A stretch of 64,000 bases of DNA. Source: Caldilineaceae bacterium. Lineage in GTDB: Bacteria; Chloroflexota; Anaerolineae; Caldilineales; Caldilineaceae. Both the position numbers and the translations under genes were made by a program. Shown in pieces: positions 51,348-60,721 of this stretch. The stretch is taken from contig JACKBA010000027.1 of assembly GCA_020634815.1 (NCBI GenBank), positions 1 to 64,000 on the forward strand. Direction: 5' to 3'. The notes beneath the pieces are model-generated. The model was given only the letters and a program-made list of their open reading frames with translations, was not told where the DNA came from and did not search any database. Position 1 is the first letter of the stretch, and each line of letters starts with the position of its first letter.

Positions 51348-52706
51348 ATGAACGCGTATTCGCGACACTACAACACCATCGTCATCGGCGTGGGCGGGAT
51401 GGGCAGCGCCGCCTGCTACGAGCTGGCCAAGCGCGGGCAGAGCGTGCTGGGCATCGAGCAGTTCGACATCCCGCACGACCAGGGTTCGTCGCACGGCTAC
51501 ACGCGCATCATCCGCCTGGCCTACTACGAGCACCCCTCCTACGTCATGCTGCTCAAGCGCGCCTACGAGTTGTGGGAGGAGATCGAGCGCGTCAGCGGCG
51601 AGCGGCTGCTCTACAAGATCGGCTCCATCGACGCCGGCCCCGCCGACTCGTGGGTCTTCAAGGGGTCGTTCCAATCCGTCGTGCAGATGGGCATTGACCA
51701 CGAGGTGCTCACCGGCATCGAGCTGAGCAAGCGCTTCCCCGGCTATCGCCTGCCGCAGGACATCATGGCGCTCTACCAGAAGGACGGCGGCTTCCTCACA
51801 CCCGAGCGTGGCGTCGTCAGCTATGTCAACGCGGCGATGGCGTTGGGCGCCGAAGTCCACGGCCGCGAGACGGTGCTGGGCTGGGAGCCGCACAGCGACG
51901 GCGTGCGCGTCACCACCGACCGCGCCGTCTACACCGCCGATGCGCTCGTCTTCACCGCCGGCTCGTGGAACAGCCAGCTCATGCCGTGGCTGCACGGCCT
52001 GGCCACGCCCGAGTTGCAGGTGCTCATCTGGATGCAGCCCGAGCGCCCCGAATACTTCCGCCTCGACAACTTCCCCGTCTTCAACTGCCTGGTGGACGAG
52101 GGGCGCTTCTACGGCTTCCCCGTCTTTGGCGTGCCGGGCTTCAAGTTCGGCAAGTATCACCACTTCGAGGAGCAGGGCCGGCCGCACGAAATCAAGCGCG
52201 GGCCGAGCCGCGAGGACGAGGAGATGCTGCGCGACTTCGCCGCCCGCTACTTCCCGCATGCCACCGGCCCGACGATGACGCTCAAGGAGTGCATGTTCAC
52301 CAACGCCCCCGACGGCCATTTCATCGTCGACCTGCACCCGGATCTGCCGCAGGTGAGCTTTGCCTCCGCCTGCTCCGGCCACGGCTACAAGTTTGCCAGC
52401 GTCATCGGCGAGATCCTGGCCGACCTGGCCGAGCGCCGCCAGAGCCGCCACGACATCAGCCTCTTTGCGCTCTCGCGCTTTGGCGGGCGGCCGAGCAAGA
52501 TTCATCGCGAAAAGCTGGAACTCATCGAGCGCGGGCTGCCGGCGGGAGAAGGGCACCCGGGGTATGGGAGTGGCAAAAGGCAATTGTCAATGGGCAATGG
52601 GCAACGGTCAATTGTCAACGGGCGGAGCGGCGAGTATGGCAGCGCGTGGGAGGACACGGCGGATCCGCGGTATTGGCAGGCGGGGGATGTGACGCCCTTC
52701 TGGTAG
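51348..52706 (+). CDS. Sarcosine-oxidase / N-methyl-tryptophan-oxidase-like flavoenzyme
   Basis: 452 residues. The dinucleotide-binding motif VIGVGGMGSAACYELAKRG is followed by GSSHGYTRIIRLAYYEHPSY. The covalent flavin site is C315 in ECMFTNAPDGHFIVD, matching the Cys of monomeric sarcosine oxidase at the same number. It would oxidise an N-methyl amine to the amine plus formaldehyde, with H2O2. The C-terminal part (about residues 408-427) contains an NGQRSIVNG stretch from a DNA repeat. Its stop directly abuts the stop of the convergent HEPN gene, with no gap. Confidence 0.9.
   Translation: MNAYSRHYNTIVIGVGGMGSAACYELAKRGQSVLGIEQFDIPHDQGSSHGYTRIIRLAYYEHPSYVMLLKRAYELWEEIERVSGERLLYKIGSIDAGPADSWVFKGSFQSVVQMGIDHEVLTGIELSKRFPGYRLPQDIMALYQKDGGFLTPERGVVSYVNAAMALGAEVHGRETVLGWEPHSDGVRVTTDRAVYTADALVFTAGSWNSQLMPWLHGLATPELQVLIWMQPERPEYFRLDNFPVFNCLVDEGRFYGFPVFGVPGFKFGKYHHFEEQGRPHEIKRGPSREDEEMLRDFAARYFPHATGPTMTLKECMFTNAPDGHFIVDLHPDLPQVSFASACSGHGYKFASVIGEILADLAERRQSRHDISLFALSRFGGRPSKIHREKLELIERGLPAGEGHPGYGSGKRQLSMGNGQRSIVNGRSGEYGSAWEDTADPRYWQAGDVTPFW
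52571..52622. repeat. CAATTGTCAATGGGCAATGG repeat inserted in frame in the flavoenzyme gene
   Basis: Units CAATTGTCAATGG and GGTCAATTGTCAACGG form a short inverted/direct repeat resembling the large array at 20405-20705. It keeps the frame and adds a polar Asn/Gly/Gln-rich loop near the C-terminus. Confidence 0.6.
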
Positions 52707-54164
52707 TCAGGCGCGATAGCTCTCGCTGATCGCCGTGTAGATCTGCCCGCGCAGCGTTTGCAGCCGATCCAGCGCGTCAAAGCCGATCACCCGGTTGTGC
52801 ATGACGGCATTGCGCACCGTGACGAGATCGTTGAGTGACCGCTCGATGGCGCGCCAGGTATCGGCGTTGTGGTTCAGCGCAGTCTGGCGCACGATCTCCG
52901 CCAGATCCCGCACCGAAAAGTAGCTGATGAGCGGGTTGAACTCGACCGGCAGCCCGTGACGAACTTCGCCGCGCCGATATTCCTTGGCCTCACGATAGCC
53001 GGGGAAGTGCCTGGTCTCCACATGCTGGCCAATCTGCACCTGTAACATCACATAGCTGCGCACGAGATTCTCGATATCGCGCACGAGCTGATAGCCATAG
53101 CTGCCCAGAATGTCCAGTTCGGGGACAATCTCGTCGAGGTTCACCCGCTCCAGCGCCGGATCGGCGAGGTCAAACTCGGCCAGATGGGCGCGCACGCACA
53201 GCTCTGTGAAGGGCGAGAAGAAACGCAGATAGCGAGTCTCGTTGATGGTGACTTCTTGGGCGATGCCAACGGCCAGCAGCGGCTCCTTGATCCGCTCGTT
53301 GGTGTGATGCTCCGCCACACAACGTGTCGTCAGCAGCCGGTGCAGGAGTTTGCGCGAACGCGGCGGGAGCCGGTGCCAGCCCGACAGCAGTTCGCGCGCC
53401 AGGGGTCCATCCTGGGCGATCCGGCGCGTGTGATTCCACAGCGACTGGAGCTGGATCGGTCTCTCGTGCACGGCGCCCAGCAAGGAACGGGTAACCTCCC
53501 AGTGGCCGCCGCCCAACTCGTAGATCACATCGCTGACAATCGGGGTGCCCGCTGCGCCCAGGCTTTCTCTTGTCATTGTGGCAACGGTCGCACGGTCGAC
53601 GCCGGTCCACCGCACATAATTGCGCCCCGGCGAATAGGGAAACGAGACGTGAATGCGATCGAAGTAAGCCTCGATTTCCTGGTGCCACCAACTGCCGGCG
53701 ATTGCGTAGACGACCTGGACACTGCGATCGCGCCAGACGCCCTCAAAGTGCCGGATGTCGGAGAAAAGGTCGCCGGGCCCTTCGTTGCCCAGAAGCAACC
53801 CGCCGATGAGTTCGACGAGGACCAGAAATGTCTGGTTCTGTTGGCGGTCACCGACCGAGTTCAGCAGTTCCCAGAGCGCCTTGTGATTGGGCGGAGGAGT
53901 TTCCGTGCCACCGCCTGATATGTAGCCTTGCGCCACGAGTTCGTCGCGGATCAGGTCGCGCAGATCGTCCACTCGATCGGCGCTGACACGATACGGGCCC
54001 AAAATCGACAACCCTTTCGCCGGCCGCGTGGCTTCCGCAAGCTGGCCAAGCAAGGCATCAAACCCGGCACACGCCGGCCCGTTGATGAAGAGCGCACCGC
54101 AAGCACGCTTGCGCAGCAGGTTATCCAGCTTGGCCGTCACATCCAGGGTGGAATCGGCGTTCAT
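52707..54164 (-). CDS. Degenerate-NTPase protein with C-terminal HEPN domain
   Basis: 485 residues; its ATG overlaps the stop of the 1677-residue gene (ATGA). The N-terminal half resembles a STAND-type ATPase fold (VQVVYAIAGSWWHQEIEAYF, SFPYSPGRNYVRWTGVD), but the P-loop region FINGPACAGFDALL lacks the Walker Lys and Ser/Thr, so it probably does not hydrolyse ATP. The C-terminal about 90 residues carry R451-N-A-V-M-H456 in a helical bundle (TWRAIERSLNDLVTVRNAVM), the HEPN R-x4-H motif (Swt1-like). A trigger-plus-RNase effector role is inferred. It is the second gene of a two-gene operon. Confidence 0.75.
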   Translation of the reverse strand: MNADSTLDVTAKLDNLLRKRACGALFINGPACAGFDALLGQLAEATRPAKGLSILGPYRVSADRVDDLRDLIRDELVAQGYISGGGTETPPPNHKALWELLNSVGDRQQNQTFLVLVELIGGLLLGNEGPGDLFSDIRHFEGVWRDRSVQVVYAIAGSWWHQEIEAYFDRIHVSFPYSPGRNYVRWTGVDRATVATMTRESLGAAGTPIVSDVIYELGGGHWEVTRSLLGAVHERPIQLQSLWNHTRRIAQDGPLARELLSGWHRLPPRSRKLLHRLLTTRCVAEHHTNERIKEPLLAVGIAQEVTINETRYLRFFSPFTELCVRAHLAEFDLADPALERVNLDEIVPELDILGSYGYQLVRDIENLVRSYVMLQVQIGQHVETRHFPGYREAKEYRRGEVRHGLPVEFNPLISYFSVRDLAEIVRQTALNHNADTWRAIERSLNDLVTVRNAVMHNRVIGFDALDRLQTLRGQIYTAISESYRA

Positions 54165-57100
54165 GCGCGCAGCACCTCCTCCACCTCATCTTCCAGTTCC
54201 GCCACGTGCCGGGTTTCCTCCAGGCGGCTGAGAATGAGCGGATAGTCGGGGACGGCGAACTCGTACATGTTCGCCTTTGTCTCATTGACAACGCTGGTGA
54301 CCTGTAGCCGGCGCAGGCTCTCTTCGATGATCTGGCGGGGAATCTCGACCCGACTCAGGCGCGCGACTTCGGCAAATTGCTCAAAGGTGAGCCGGCGGCT
54401 TTCCCTGGCGCGATCGGCGATCAATAGAATCAGAAGATGCGCCACCGGGTCGAGATTCATCTTGAGCGTCTTGCGGACATGGGCGACGAACGAATAGCTG
54501 GGGTCGTCGTCGAAGAAGACCGCCTTGACATCTTCGCGGCGCACTGTCTGGTCGCCGCGCGCCGCGACACGTTCCTGCAGCTTCGAGCAGAAGTGCTGCA
54601 CGAAGTCCGGATGCCCGCCGGTGCGCTCGACGATCAACTGCGGGATCATGCTGCTTTCGAAGTGCCAGCCAAGCACTTCCCAGAAGCCCTCGCGCACAAT
54701 CTCTTCGGCATGTTCGGGCTTCAGGTTGGGAACCGGGCCGGTGTCATGGAACATGCGGCCCCACGGGTCATCGGCGCCGGAATAGGGACCGCGCCCGCTC
54801 AGGCAATCGTAGAGCGACATGAAGCCGGCCACGACGATCCGCAGCCGGTCGCCGTGGCGATCGGAGAGCGCGCGCAACGTCTCGATCAAGAGGTGTCGTG
54901 TCTGAGTGCTCTTGATGTAGCGATCGATCTCGTCGAACAGCAGCACGACGCGCAGGTCGGGATCGCTGTCCAGCTGCTCGTGCAGCGCCACCGCAAGGCT
55001 TTGCAGGTCGACGACGCCATCGAGGCCAAGCTGGCGGGCGATCTCCTTTGCCACCGCATCATCGTGCCAGACGCTGCGCCCACCTTCGAATGAGTGCTGT
55101 ACGATCTGAACATGCTCGCGCTGGGCGAGGCGGTCGTGGGCCACGGAGAGAATCGAACTCTTGCCAATGCGCCGGCCGCCGTAGAGCGCAACGTTGTTGG
55201 TGCCATCGACCACCTGGCGGATCAGGTCTTCGCGCCCCACAAAGATGCCCGTGCGCGGCTCGACGGCCTTCTCGACACGAAAGACCTCCGTGTTGGCAGC
55301 GTTCTGGGCGTTGATCATGATCGAGCGCAGAATGCCGATCGCCCGGCGCTGTTCGCGCTCGGCCAGAACCATGCGCGTCAGGATGGCATCGTCGACAATC
55401 ACAAGCCCTGCGTTGCGCCGCCCGCGCTCCAACCGTTCGCGCAGTTTGGCCGTGCAGCCCGGCATCAACAAGATCACGAAGCGATCGTCCAACCACTGAT
55501 TGTCATCGATCAAGGTCTCGATGAGCCCAATCTGCTGCGGTTGCGGCGGGTTGCCGGGCGCCGCCAGCACCACGCAGTTGCGTTCCAGCGAGGGCGATTT
55601 GGGCAGCTTCAGCCGATAGATGCCGAAATGGATCGGCTGGGTGACGACGATGTGGCGATTGTCCTGGCCAAATACCTGCGCAAGCTGAACCATGAGAGCG
55701 AACTTCTGAATGAGCTTTTGTACAAGTGTGCGCTCGGGTGCGCTCATCTCATCGGTCAGCATTTTCTTGCTGTCCAACAGACTATGCCAATGATGGAGCA
55801 ATTCCGTACGCGTTTCAACGCGCGATTCGTCGAATGTGGCAGGGTTGAGGCCAAGTTCGGCCAGATCGCGTCGTTCCAGTAATTCCATCACCTTTGCAGA
55901 GTCGAGCACGGGGCGGGCTGTCTGCGTCTGAGTAAGTGCATCATGCAATTCCAGGGCCAATGCCGTCGTCTTGTCGATGGGCCACGAGTCATGTTCGGCC
56001 TGGTAGAGAAGTTGGTCGCAATAGCTGCCGACCGCAGCAAAGATCTCCGTGGTCGCTGACGGCGCGGACATAGCTGCCATCTGCGCTTGCTGGAGACCAC
56101 GCATCGCGCTCTCGAAAGAGCTGGGGGGCATGTTGGCGCGCTGCTGAAATAGCAGCGACTGTAGCTCCTGCGTCCTTCCAAAAAGCACGGCCACGCGTTC
56201 CTGGTGGCGTGCCTCCGCTAGTCGCCGCTGTTCGCGGTGCGATTCCAATTGTGCGTTGAGATCACGCTGAAGTAGCAGCCATCGTCCGTTCCGGCTATCC
56301 GCCTGCCAGCTTGGAAGTTCGCCGCCCATCTCCAGCAGATCGGCATAGAGCGTTGCTGTCTTGCGGCTCAACTGGTCGTCAAGCTGCTGCGCTTGCTGCA
56401 CCAGCTTGACGTCGATCTCGTTGGCAAAGAGGAGCACCTGGCTCGGCGCATGCAGGGCAAGGAGCGTTTCCGCCGTGTCAGCCAGCGAATCCGGCGGTTC
56501 GGCAATGTCGTTGAGCAGCATGTGCCACAGCTTGCGCCAATCAATTCTGTGGCTGGCCAGTTCTGCGGCGGTGGTCGGTAGGCGCCGCACCAACGGCGCC
56601 TGGCTGAGCAGCGCGTGCTCCACAAGTGCGGCGCCTTCCAGAAGCGCTGCGCCATCGTCCCGTTCGCCAATCGCCGTTTGGGATGCGCTGACGAGCATCT
56701 CTACGCGCAACTCGCCGGAGATTACCTCCGGCGCAAAGTGCTGGCCAAGCTCTTCGCACAGCGTCTCGAGGGAGAAGTCATTGGCGGCGGCAAGCAATGC
56801 ACCCGCCACATTGGCGATCGCCTCGGCGTAGCTGCGCAGCGTGCCGGCGCAGTCGGTCACGATATGCAGTGACGCCCGCCGGATGTGCGGCGAACTGTCG
56901 TCGATGCCTTCGCCGACAATTCCTTCTTCGTGGCGTTGGTACGTTGCCTCCTCGGTCAGGTCGAGGGCCAGCCGCTCGCACGCTGTGATCACCTGGCGCA
57001 ACTGTGGCTCGTCGGGCAGAGGGCCTCCCTGTGCCACCTTGGTCTCAAGCGTGCGCAGGTCGCGCAGCCTTTTGTCGTACCAGGGCAGCAACACCTTGTT

Positions 57101-59194
57101 GAGCAGCCTGGCAATGCGCGCGTCGTTGCTGCGCGCCTTCAGGTAGAGACCCCGCTCCTGGACCAAAAACTGCGCGGCGACGTCCCGCGCCGCGGCCATT
57201 GCGTCGAACTGCTTTTGCATCTCGGCGTTTGAACGGATGACGAAGGCGTGGTCCAGCAGGAACATTTCCCATAACTGCCGCCACTTGGCCATGCGCACAT
57301 CTGGCCACTCCGGTAGCGTCAGCCACAACATTTCCTTGGGAAGATTGGCAGGCCCGGCTTGCTGAGCACGCAGCAGTGCAATCGCCCAGCGCATCGCGGC
57401 GGTTTGGGTTGCCGGCTGCCAACTCGCTTCAAGCGTGCTATAGAGCAGGTTGAGCAACCGGCCGCCATCTGGCGACGCGGTCAAGCGGGCGGCGCCTTCC
57501 AGCAGAGCACGCACGCTGGTGTCGGGCAGCGGCAGGCGCTCCTCTTCTACCAGTGTCAACGCACTGACCAGCAGAAATATCTCCTCGTTTCGCCTGTCGC
57601 AAGCAAGGCGGTCAAGCAGCGCGGTGAATGTATCCACCTGCCAATCGTGGCGCAATCTCTGCGCAAGTTCTGCGGCAGAAACGTTGGCGCGTGCTGCCGC
57701 TAACTCTTCAATCCGCTGCTTTGCCGCGGCGGCCACGGCCACAAGCTGCTCTGCAGGCCAGAGTTCGATGCGCTTCTCTCGGATACTGGCAAGCTTGACT
57801 TGATCCGTCAGTAGATCGTCGGTGTGCATTCCCAGGTCGCGCAACTGCTTTGCTTGCTGGAGCAGCACCTGAGCGATGGCGTAGCGAGCGGAATCGTACG
57901 CTTGTGCCAACTGTGTGGACTCTGCCTCAAGTGCGCTACAGGCTGCCCGGATCGCACTGAGCTGGTCGCTTGGCGCTACCCCGTGTTCGCCAGCCACTAC
58001 GCCGCCGGGGTATTCCTCCGGTACGAGTACGGCAAGGCTGCGGCGCAACTCGTGCTGCTTCTTCAAACCGTTCAGCCACTGTTCGTACGCTGCCTCGCGG
58101 GAGCGATCGTACTCTTCGATCTTATCGATGCAGGCGATGACGCGCGCAAAGTGCTGCGGCAGGGTGAAAGGTTGCTTCGTATCCCAATCCAGCGTGATCC
58201 CGGGTCGGCTGATCCTCCAGTCGTTACGTGCGGCCACTTCCTGCTTGAGCCATTCATTCAAGTCTTCCAGGTCGGGGGCAACCGCCAGGGTTTTCAGGAT
58301 GGAGTCCGTAGCGACCTTGATCAATCTCTGCGCAGACTCCGCTATCGTCGTGAGGCTACCCTGCGCGATTTGGCGCCCCAGATCGGCGTGCTGGGCTGCC
58401 AAGTCATCGTGCGCTTCCTTGATCATCGTGCCCCAATGGACCAAGTACGGCCGCCCATCGTGAACGCTCCAGTCAATCGGCTCGAACTCTTGTGTCTCGC
58501 CAGCAACCGCCTCTGTGTTCGGCGCGCCGGGCTGCGGGCTAGTCTCTTCGCTGGCCGCAGCCTCCATTGGTACTGTGGCGACCTCCTCTTTCGGCGCTCC
58601 TTGGGCGGCCGGCAGCCGGTGGATCGCCGAACCTCGCGATGCAGCATACTTTCGAATCGCCGTAAAGGCTCCTGAGGGGCCTGCCGGCAGGAGCGAACTC
58701 GCGCAGACATAGATCAGCTTCAGAACCTCTGCCGGCTCCTGATTCTCTGTACCTGCCGGACCTGGGATCTGCAGCCAGGCCGGATCGATCGAACCAAGGT
58801 CAGCAGCATAGTTGCCGTTCATGCCGTAGCTGGTCAACTCAGGTGTAAAGACGCTGCCTGCCAAGAGATTGCCGCTCGACTTCAGTGAGTCGACGAGCGC
58901 ATTGATCTGCTTGCGACGCCCATCGGACCAAACAAGCATTACTGCCTTTGCCAACTCCTCGTCGCCAATGCGTCCAACTTTCTGCAGTTGCTTCAACGCT
59001 TCTTGTAGAACCGGGATGCTGACATTGTCGGGCTTCACCAGCCCGCACCTGACCATGTTCTGGCGCAGCGCCTCCTGATATTGTTTGGGCGAGCGTGGCA
59101 GAAAGCGGCGCACGTCTCCCGCCACAATGCGCCACACCTTCTGCATTCCGGCTTGGTGCTCGAGCATGAGCCACGGCATGAAGTAATCGTTCAT
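54161..59194 (-). CDS. Giant STAND/NLR-like P-loop protein
   Basis: 1677 residues. Residues 1-140 are a helical leader, and about 150-1190 are long amphipathic helices (superhelical or coiled), with no catalytic motif I can name. About 1190-1290 is an alpha/beta unit (CVVLAAPGNPP, RFVILLMPG, GLVIVDDAIL). The C-terminal ATPase begins TGIFVGREDLIRQV and has Walker A YGGRRIGKSS (K1345), Walker B VVLLFDEID (D1421, E1422), then a lid and winged-helix region to the end. The layout matches STAND/NLR-like signal-transduction ATPases, except that the long helical part lies before the ATPase. Operon partner is the HEPN protein, so together they look like sensor plus effector. Confidence 0.8.
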   Translation of the reverse strand: MNDYFMPWLMLEHQAGMQKVWRIVAGDVRRFLPRSPKQYQEALRQNMVRCGLVKPDNVSIPVLQEALKQLQKVGRIGDEELAKAVMLVWSDGRRKQINALVDSLKSSGNLLAGSVFTPELTSYGMNGNYAADLGSIDPAWLQIPGPAGTENQEPAEVLKLIYVCASSLLPAGPSGAFTAIRKYAASRGSAIHRLPAAQGAPKEEVATVPMEAAASEETSPQPGAPNTEAVAGETQEFEPIDWSVHDGRPYLVHWGTMIKEAHDDLAAQHADLGRQIAQGSLTTIAESAQRLIKVATDSILKTLAVAPDLEDLNEWLKQEVAARNDWRISRPGITLDWDTKQPFTLPQHFARVIACIDKIEEYDRSREAAYEQWLNGLKKQHELRRSLAVLVPEEYPGGVVAGEHGVAPSDQLSAIRAACSALEAESTQLAQAYDSARYAIAQVLLQQAKQLRDLGMHTDDLLTDQVKLASIREKRIELWPAEQLVAVAAAAKQRIEELAAARANVSAAELAQRLRHDWQVDTFTALLDRLACDRRNEEIFLLVSALTLVEEERLPLPDTSVRALLEGAARLTASPDGGRLLNLLYSTLEASWQPATQTAAMRWAIALLRAQQAGPANLPKEMLWLTLPEWPDVRMAKWRQLWEMFLLDHAFVIRSNAEMQKQFDAMAAARDVAAQFLVQERGLYLKARSNDARIARLLNKVLLPWYDKRLRDLRTLETKVAQGGPLPDEPQLRQVITACERLALDLTEEATYQRHEEGIVGEGIDDSSPHIRRASLHIVTDCAGTLRSYAEAIANVAGALLAAANDFSLETLCEELGQHFAPEVISGELRVEMLVSASQTAIGERDDGAALLEGAALVEHALLSQAPLVRRLPTTAAELASHRIDWRKLWHMLLNDIAEPPDSLADTAETLLALHAPSQVLLFANEIDVKLVQQAQQLDDQLSRKTATLYADLLEMGGELPSWQADSRNGRWLLLQRDLNAQLESHREQRRLAEARHQERVAVLFGRTQELQSLLFQQRANMPPSSFESAMRGLQQAQMAAMSAPSATTEIFAAVGSYCDQLLYQAEHDSWPIDKTTALALELHDALTQTQTARPVLDSAKVMELLERRDLAELGLNPATFDESRVETRTELLHHWHSLLDSKKMLTDEMSAPERTLVQKLIQKFALMVQLAQVFGQDNRHIVVTQPIHFGIYRLKLPKSPSLERNCVVLAAPGNPPQPQQIGLIETLIDDNQWLDDRFVILLMPGCTAKLRERLERGRRNAGLVIVDDAILTRMVLAEREQRRAIGILRSIMINAQNAANTEVFRVEKAVEPRTGIFVGREDLIRQVVDGTNNVALYGGRRIGKSSILSVAHDRLAQREHVQIVQHSFEGGRSVWHDDAVAKEIARQLGLDGVVDLQSLAVALHEQLDSDPDLRVVLLFDEIDRYIKSTQTRHLLIETLRALSDRHGDRLRIVVAGFMSLYDCLSGRGPYSGADDPWGRMFHDTGPVPNLKPEHAEEIVREGFWEVLGWHFESSMIPQLIVERTGGHPDFVQHFCSKLQERVAARGDQTVRREDVKAVFFDDDPSYSFVAHVRKTLKMNLDPVAHLLILLIADRARESRRLTFEQFAEVARLSRVEIPRQIIEESLRRLQVTSVVNETKANMYEFAVPDYPLILSRLEETRHVAELEDEVEEVLRA

Positions 59195-59303
59195 AAACCA
59201 AGTTGCTCCCTGTCTCTCTTGGTTGAATCAATGTCGCTGGTTAGAATGAACAAGTACATTGGGCTAGTACTTCGGGCGGGAAGGCGTGCGAGCGGCCGCA
59301 CTC

Positions 59304-59334
59304 ATGCTTACTGTGTCGCATGCTTTGTAAGCAT
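59304..59334. promoter_or_regulatory. Inverted repeat in the divergent promoter region
   Basis: ATGCTTAC (59304-59311) and GTAAGCAT (59327-59334) are perfect inverted repeats between the divergent NLR-like gene and sugar-binding lipoprotein. It may be an operator. No close -10/-35 pair is certain. Confidence 0.4.
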
Positions 59335-59394
59335 AGCGTAAGTCTTTGAGGCAGTCAATGCCTTTCATTGGGCAAGCAAAGGATTCCGGCAAGC

Positions 59395-60669
59395 ATGAAA
59401 AACCTGTACAGTTCGCTTCCACGGTACCTGGCGCTGCTGGCTGGCACCTTCTTGTTAGCCGCCTGCGGCTTCGGCGCCCAGCCTACACCAACGCCCGAGC
59501 CCGTCACTCTGCGCTACGTCACCTTTGCCGGGCTCGACGCGGCCGAGCAGGCGCTCATCGATGCCTTCCGCACCAGCCATCCCTCCGTGACGGTCGCGAC
59601 CGAGACCTACAACCGCGCGCCGGAGGAATACCTGACCAGCACGCCGCCGCCCGACCTCATGCTGATCACGCCGGGCGAGTTCCTTGACGGCGCCATCGAC
59701 CGCAACGCCCTGGTGGACCTCTCTGACCTGTGGCAGCAGGCGGGCGTCGACGCGCAGGTGGCAGGCGCGCTGGCCGTGCTGAGCGAGCGCGGCGGCAAGC
59801 AATACTACGTGCCCACCGGCTACAACTGGAATGGCATCTACTACAACAAGCAGATCTTCGAGCAGTACGGGATCGAGCCGCCGCGCACGTGGGACGAATT
59901 CACGCAGCTCGCCGAGACGCTCTGGCTGGAAGGGATCACGCCCTTCGCCATCAGCGGCGGCGACCCCTTCATGGGCACGCTCTGGCTCGACTACCTCAAC
60001 CTGCGCCTGAACGGCCCGGCCTTTCACAAGGAATTTCTCGCCGGCGACGTGCCCTACGACGACCCGCGCATCCGCACCATCTTCGAGTTGTGGGCTTCGC
60101 TGGTAGAAAAGGGCTACTTCCTGCAAACGTCCGCCTCCATGGGCATCGACGATGCGCTGGCCGCGGTGGCGCCCTCGGCGGCGTCGATTTCCCCGCAGGC
60201 GGCCATGGTGCTCTCCGGTCCGGCCTTCCTCGGCGCGCTCGCACCGGCGCAGCGCGAGCAACTCGGCTTCTTCCCCTTTCCCATCCTCGACACGGCCCAG
60301 CCACCCGCCGAGGTGGTCATGGCCATCGGCTACATGATCCCATCGGCGGCCCCGCACCGCGACGAGGCACTGGCCTTTGCCGGCGTGCTGGCTTCCGACG
60401 AAGGCCGCGACCTCATGGCGCAGGACATCGCCGGCAGCGGTCTCTACGCCCCCTTCTTCGGCGATCCAGACGCGCTGCCCGACAGCGTGCGCCAAGGGGT
60501 AGACCTTGTGCAAAGTGCCCAGGCATTGACGGCCCCCTACTACATGAGCGTCCCGGCGCGCATGTGGCCGGCGCTCATCGCTATGCAGCGCCGCCTGCTG
60601 ACCGAGCCAGGCAGCGGGCAGGTGTTTGATTTGGATGGATTGTTGGCGACGCTGGAGACGGCGCGGTAG
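59395..60669 (+). CDS. Sugar-type ABC transporter substrate-binding lipoprotein (orphan)
   Basis: 424 residues from ATG 59395. Lipoprotein signal with lipobox LAAC (C24), then a Pro/Thr linker and an SBP_bac_1 fold: LRYVTFAGLDAAEQALIDAF, PDLMLITPGEFLDGAIDRNA, YYVPTGYNWNGIYYNKQIFE and PRTWDEFTQLAETLWLEGIT. It should bind a mono- or oligosaccharide. No permease or ATPase gene is next to it, so it either works with a transporter elsewhere or as a sensor. Confidence 0.88.
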   Translation: MKNLYSSLPRYLALLAGTFLLAACGFGAQPTPTPEPVTLRYVTFAGLDAAEQALIDAFRTSHPSVTVATETYNRAPEEYLTSTPPPDLMLITPGEFLDGAIDRNALVDLSDLWQQAGVDAQVAGALAVLSERGGKQYYVPTGYNWNGIYYNKQIFEQYGIEPPRTWDEFTQLAETLWLEGITPFAISGGDPFMGTLWLDYLNLRLNGPAFHKEFLAGDVPYDDPRIRTIFELWASLVEKGYFLQTSASMGIDDALAAVAPSAASISPQAAMVLSGPAFLGALAPAQREQLGFFPFPILDTAQPPAEVVMAIGYMIPSAAPHRDEALAFAGVLASDEGRDLMAQDIAGSGLYAPFFGDPDALPDSVRQGVDLVQSAQALTAPYYMSVPARMWPALIAMQRRLLTEPGSGQVFDLDGLLATLETAR

Positions 60670-60721
60670 ATGCCTCCGCTACAATATGATCAGTCGAGAT
60701 CGACGCGTTCGACAGTTGAGG

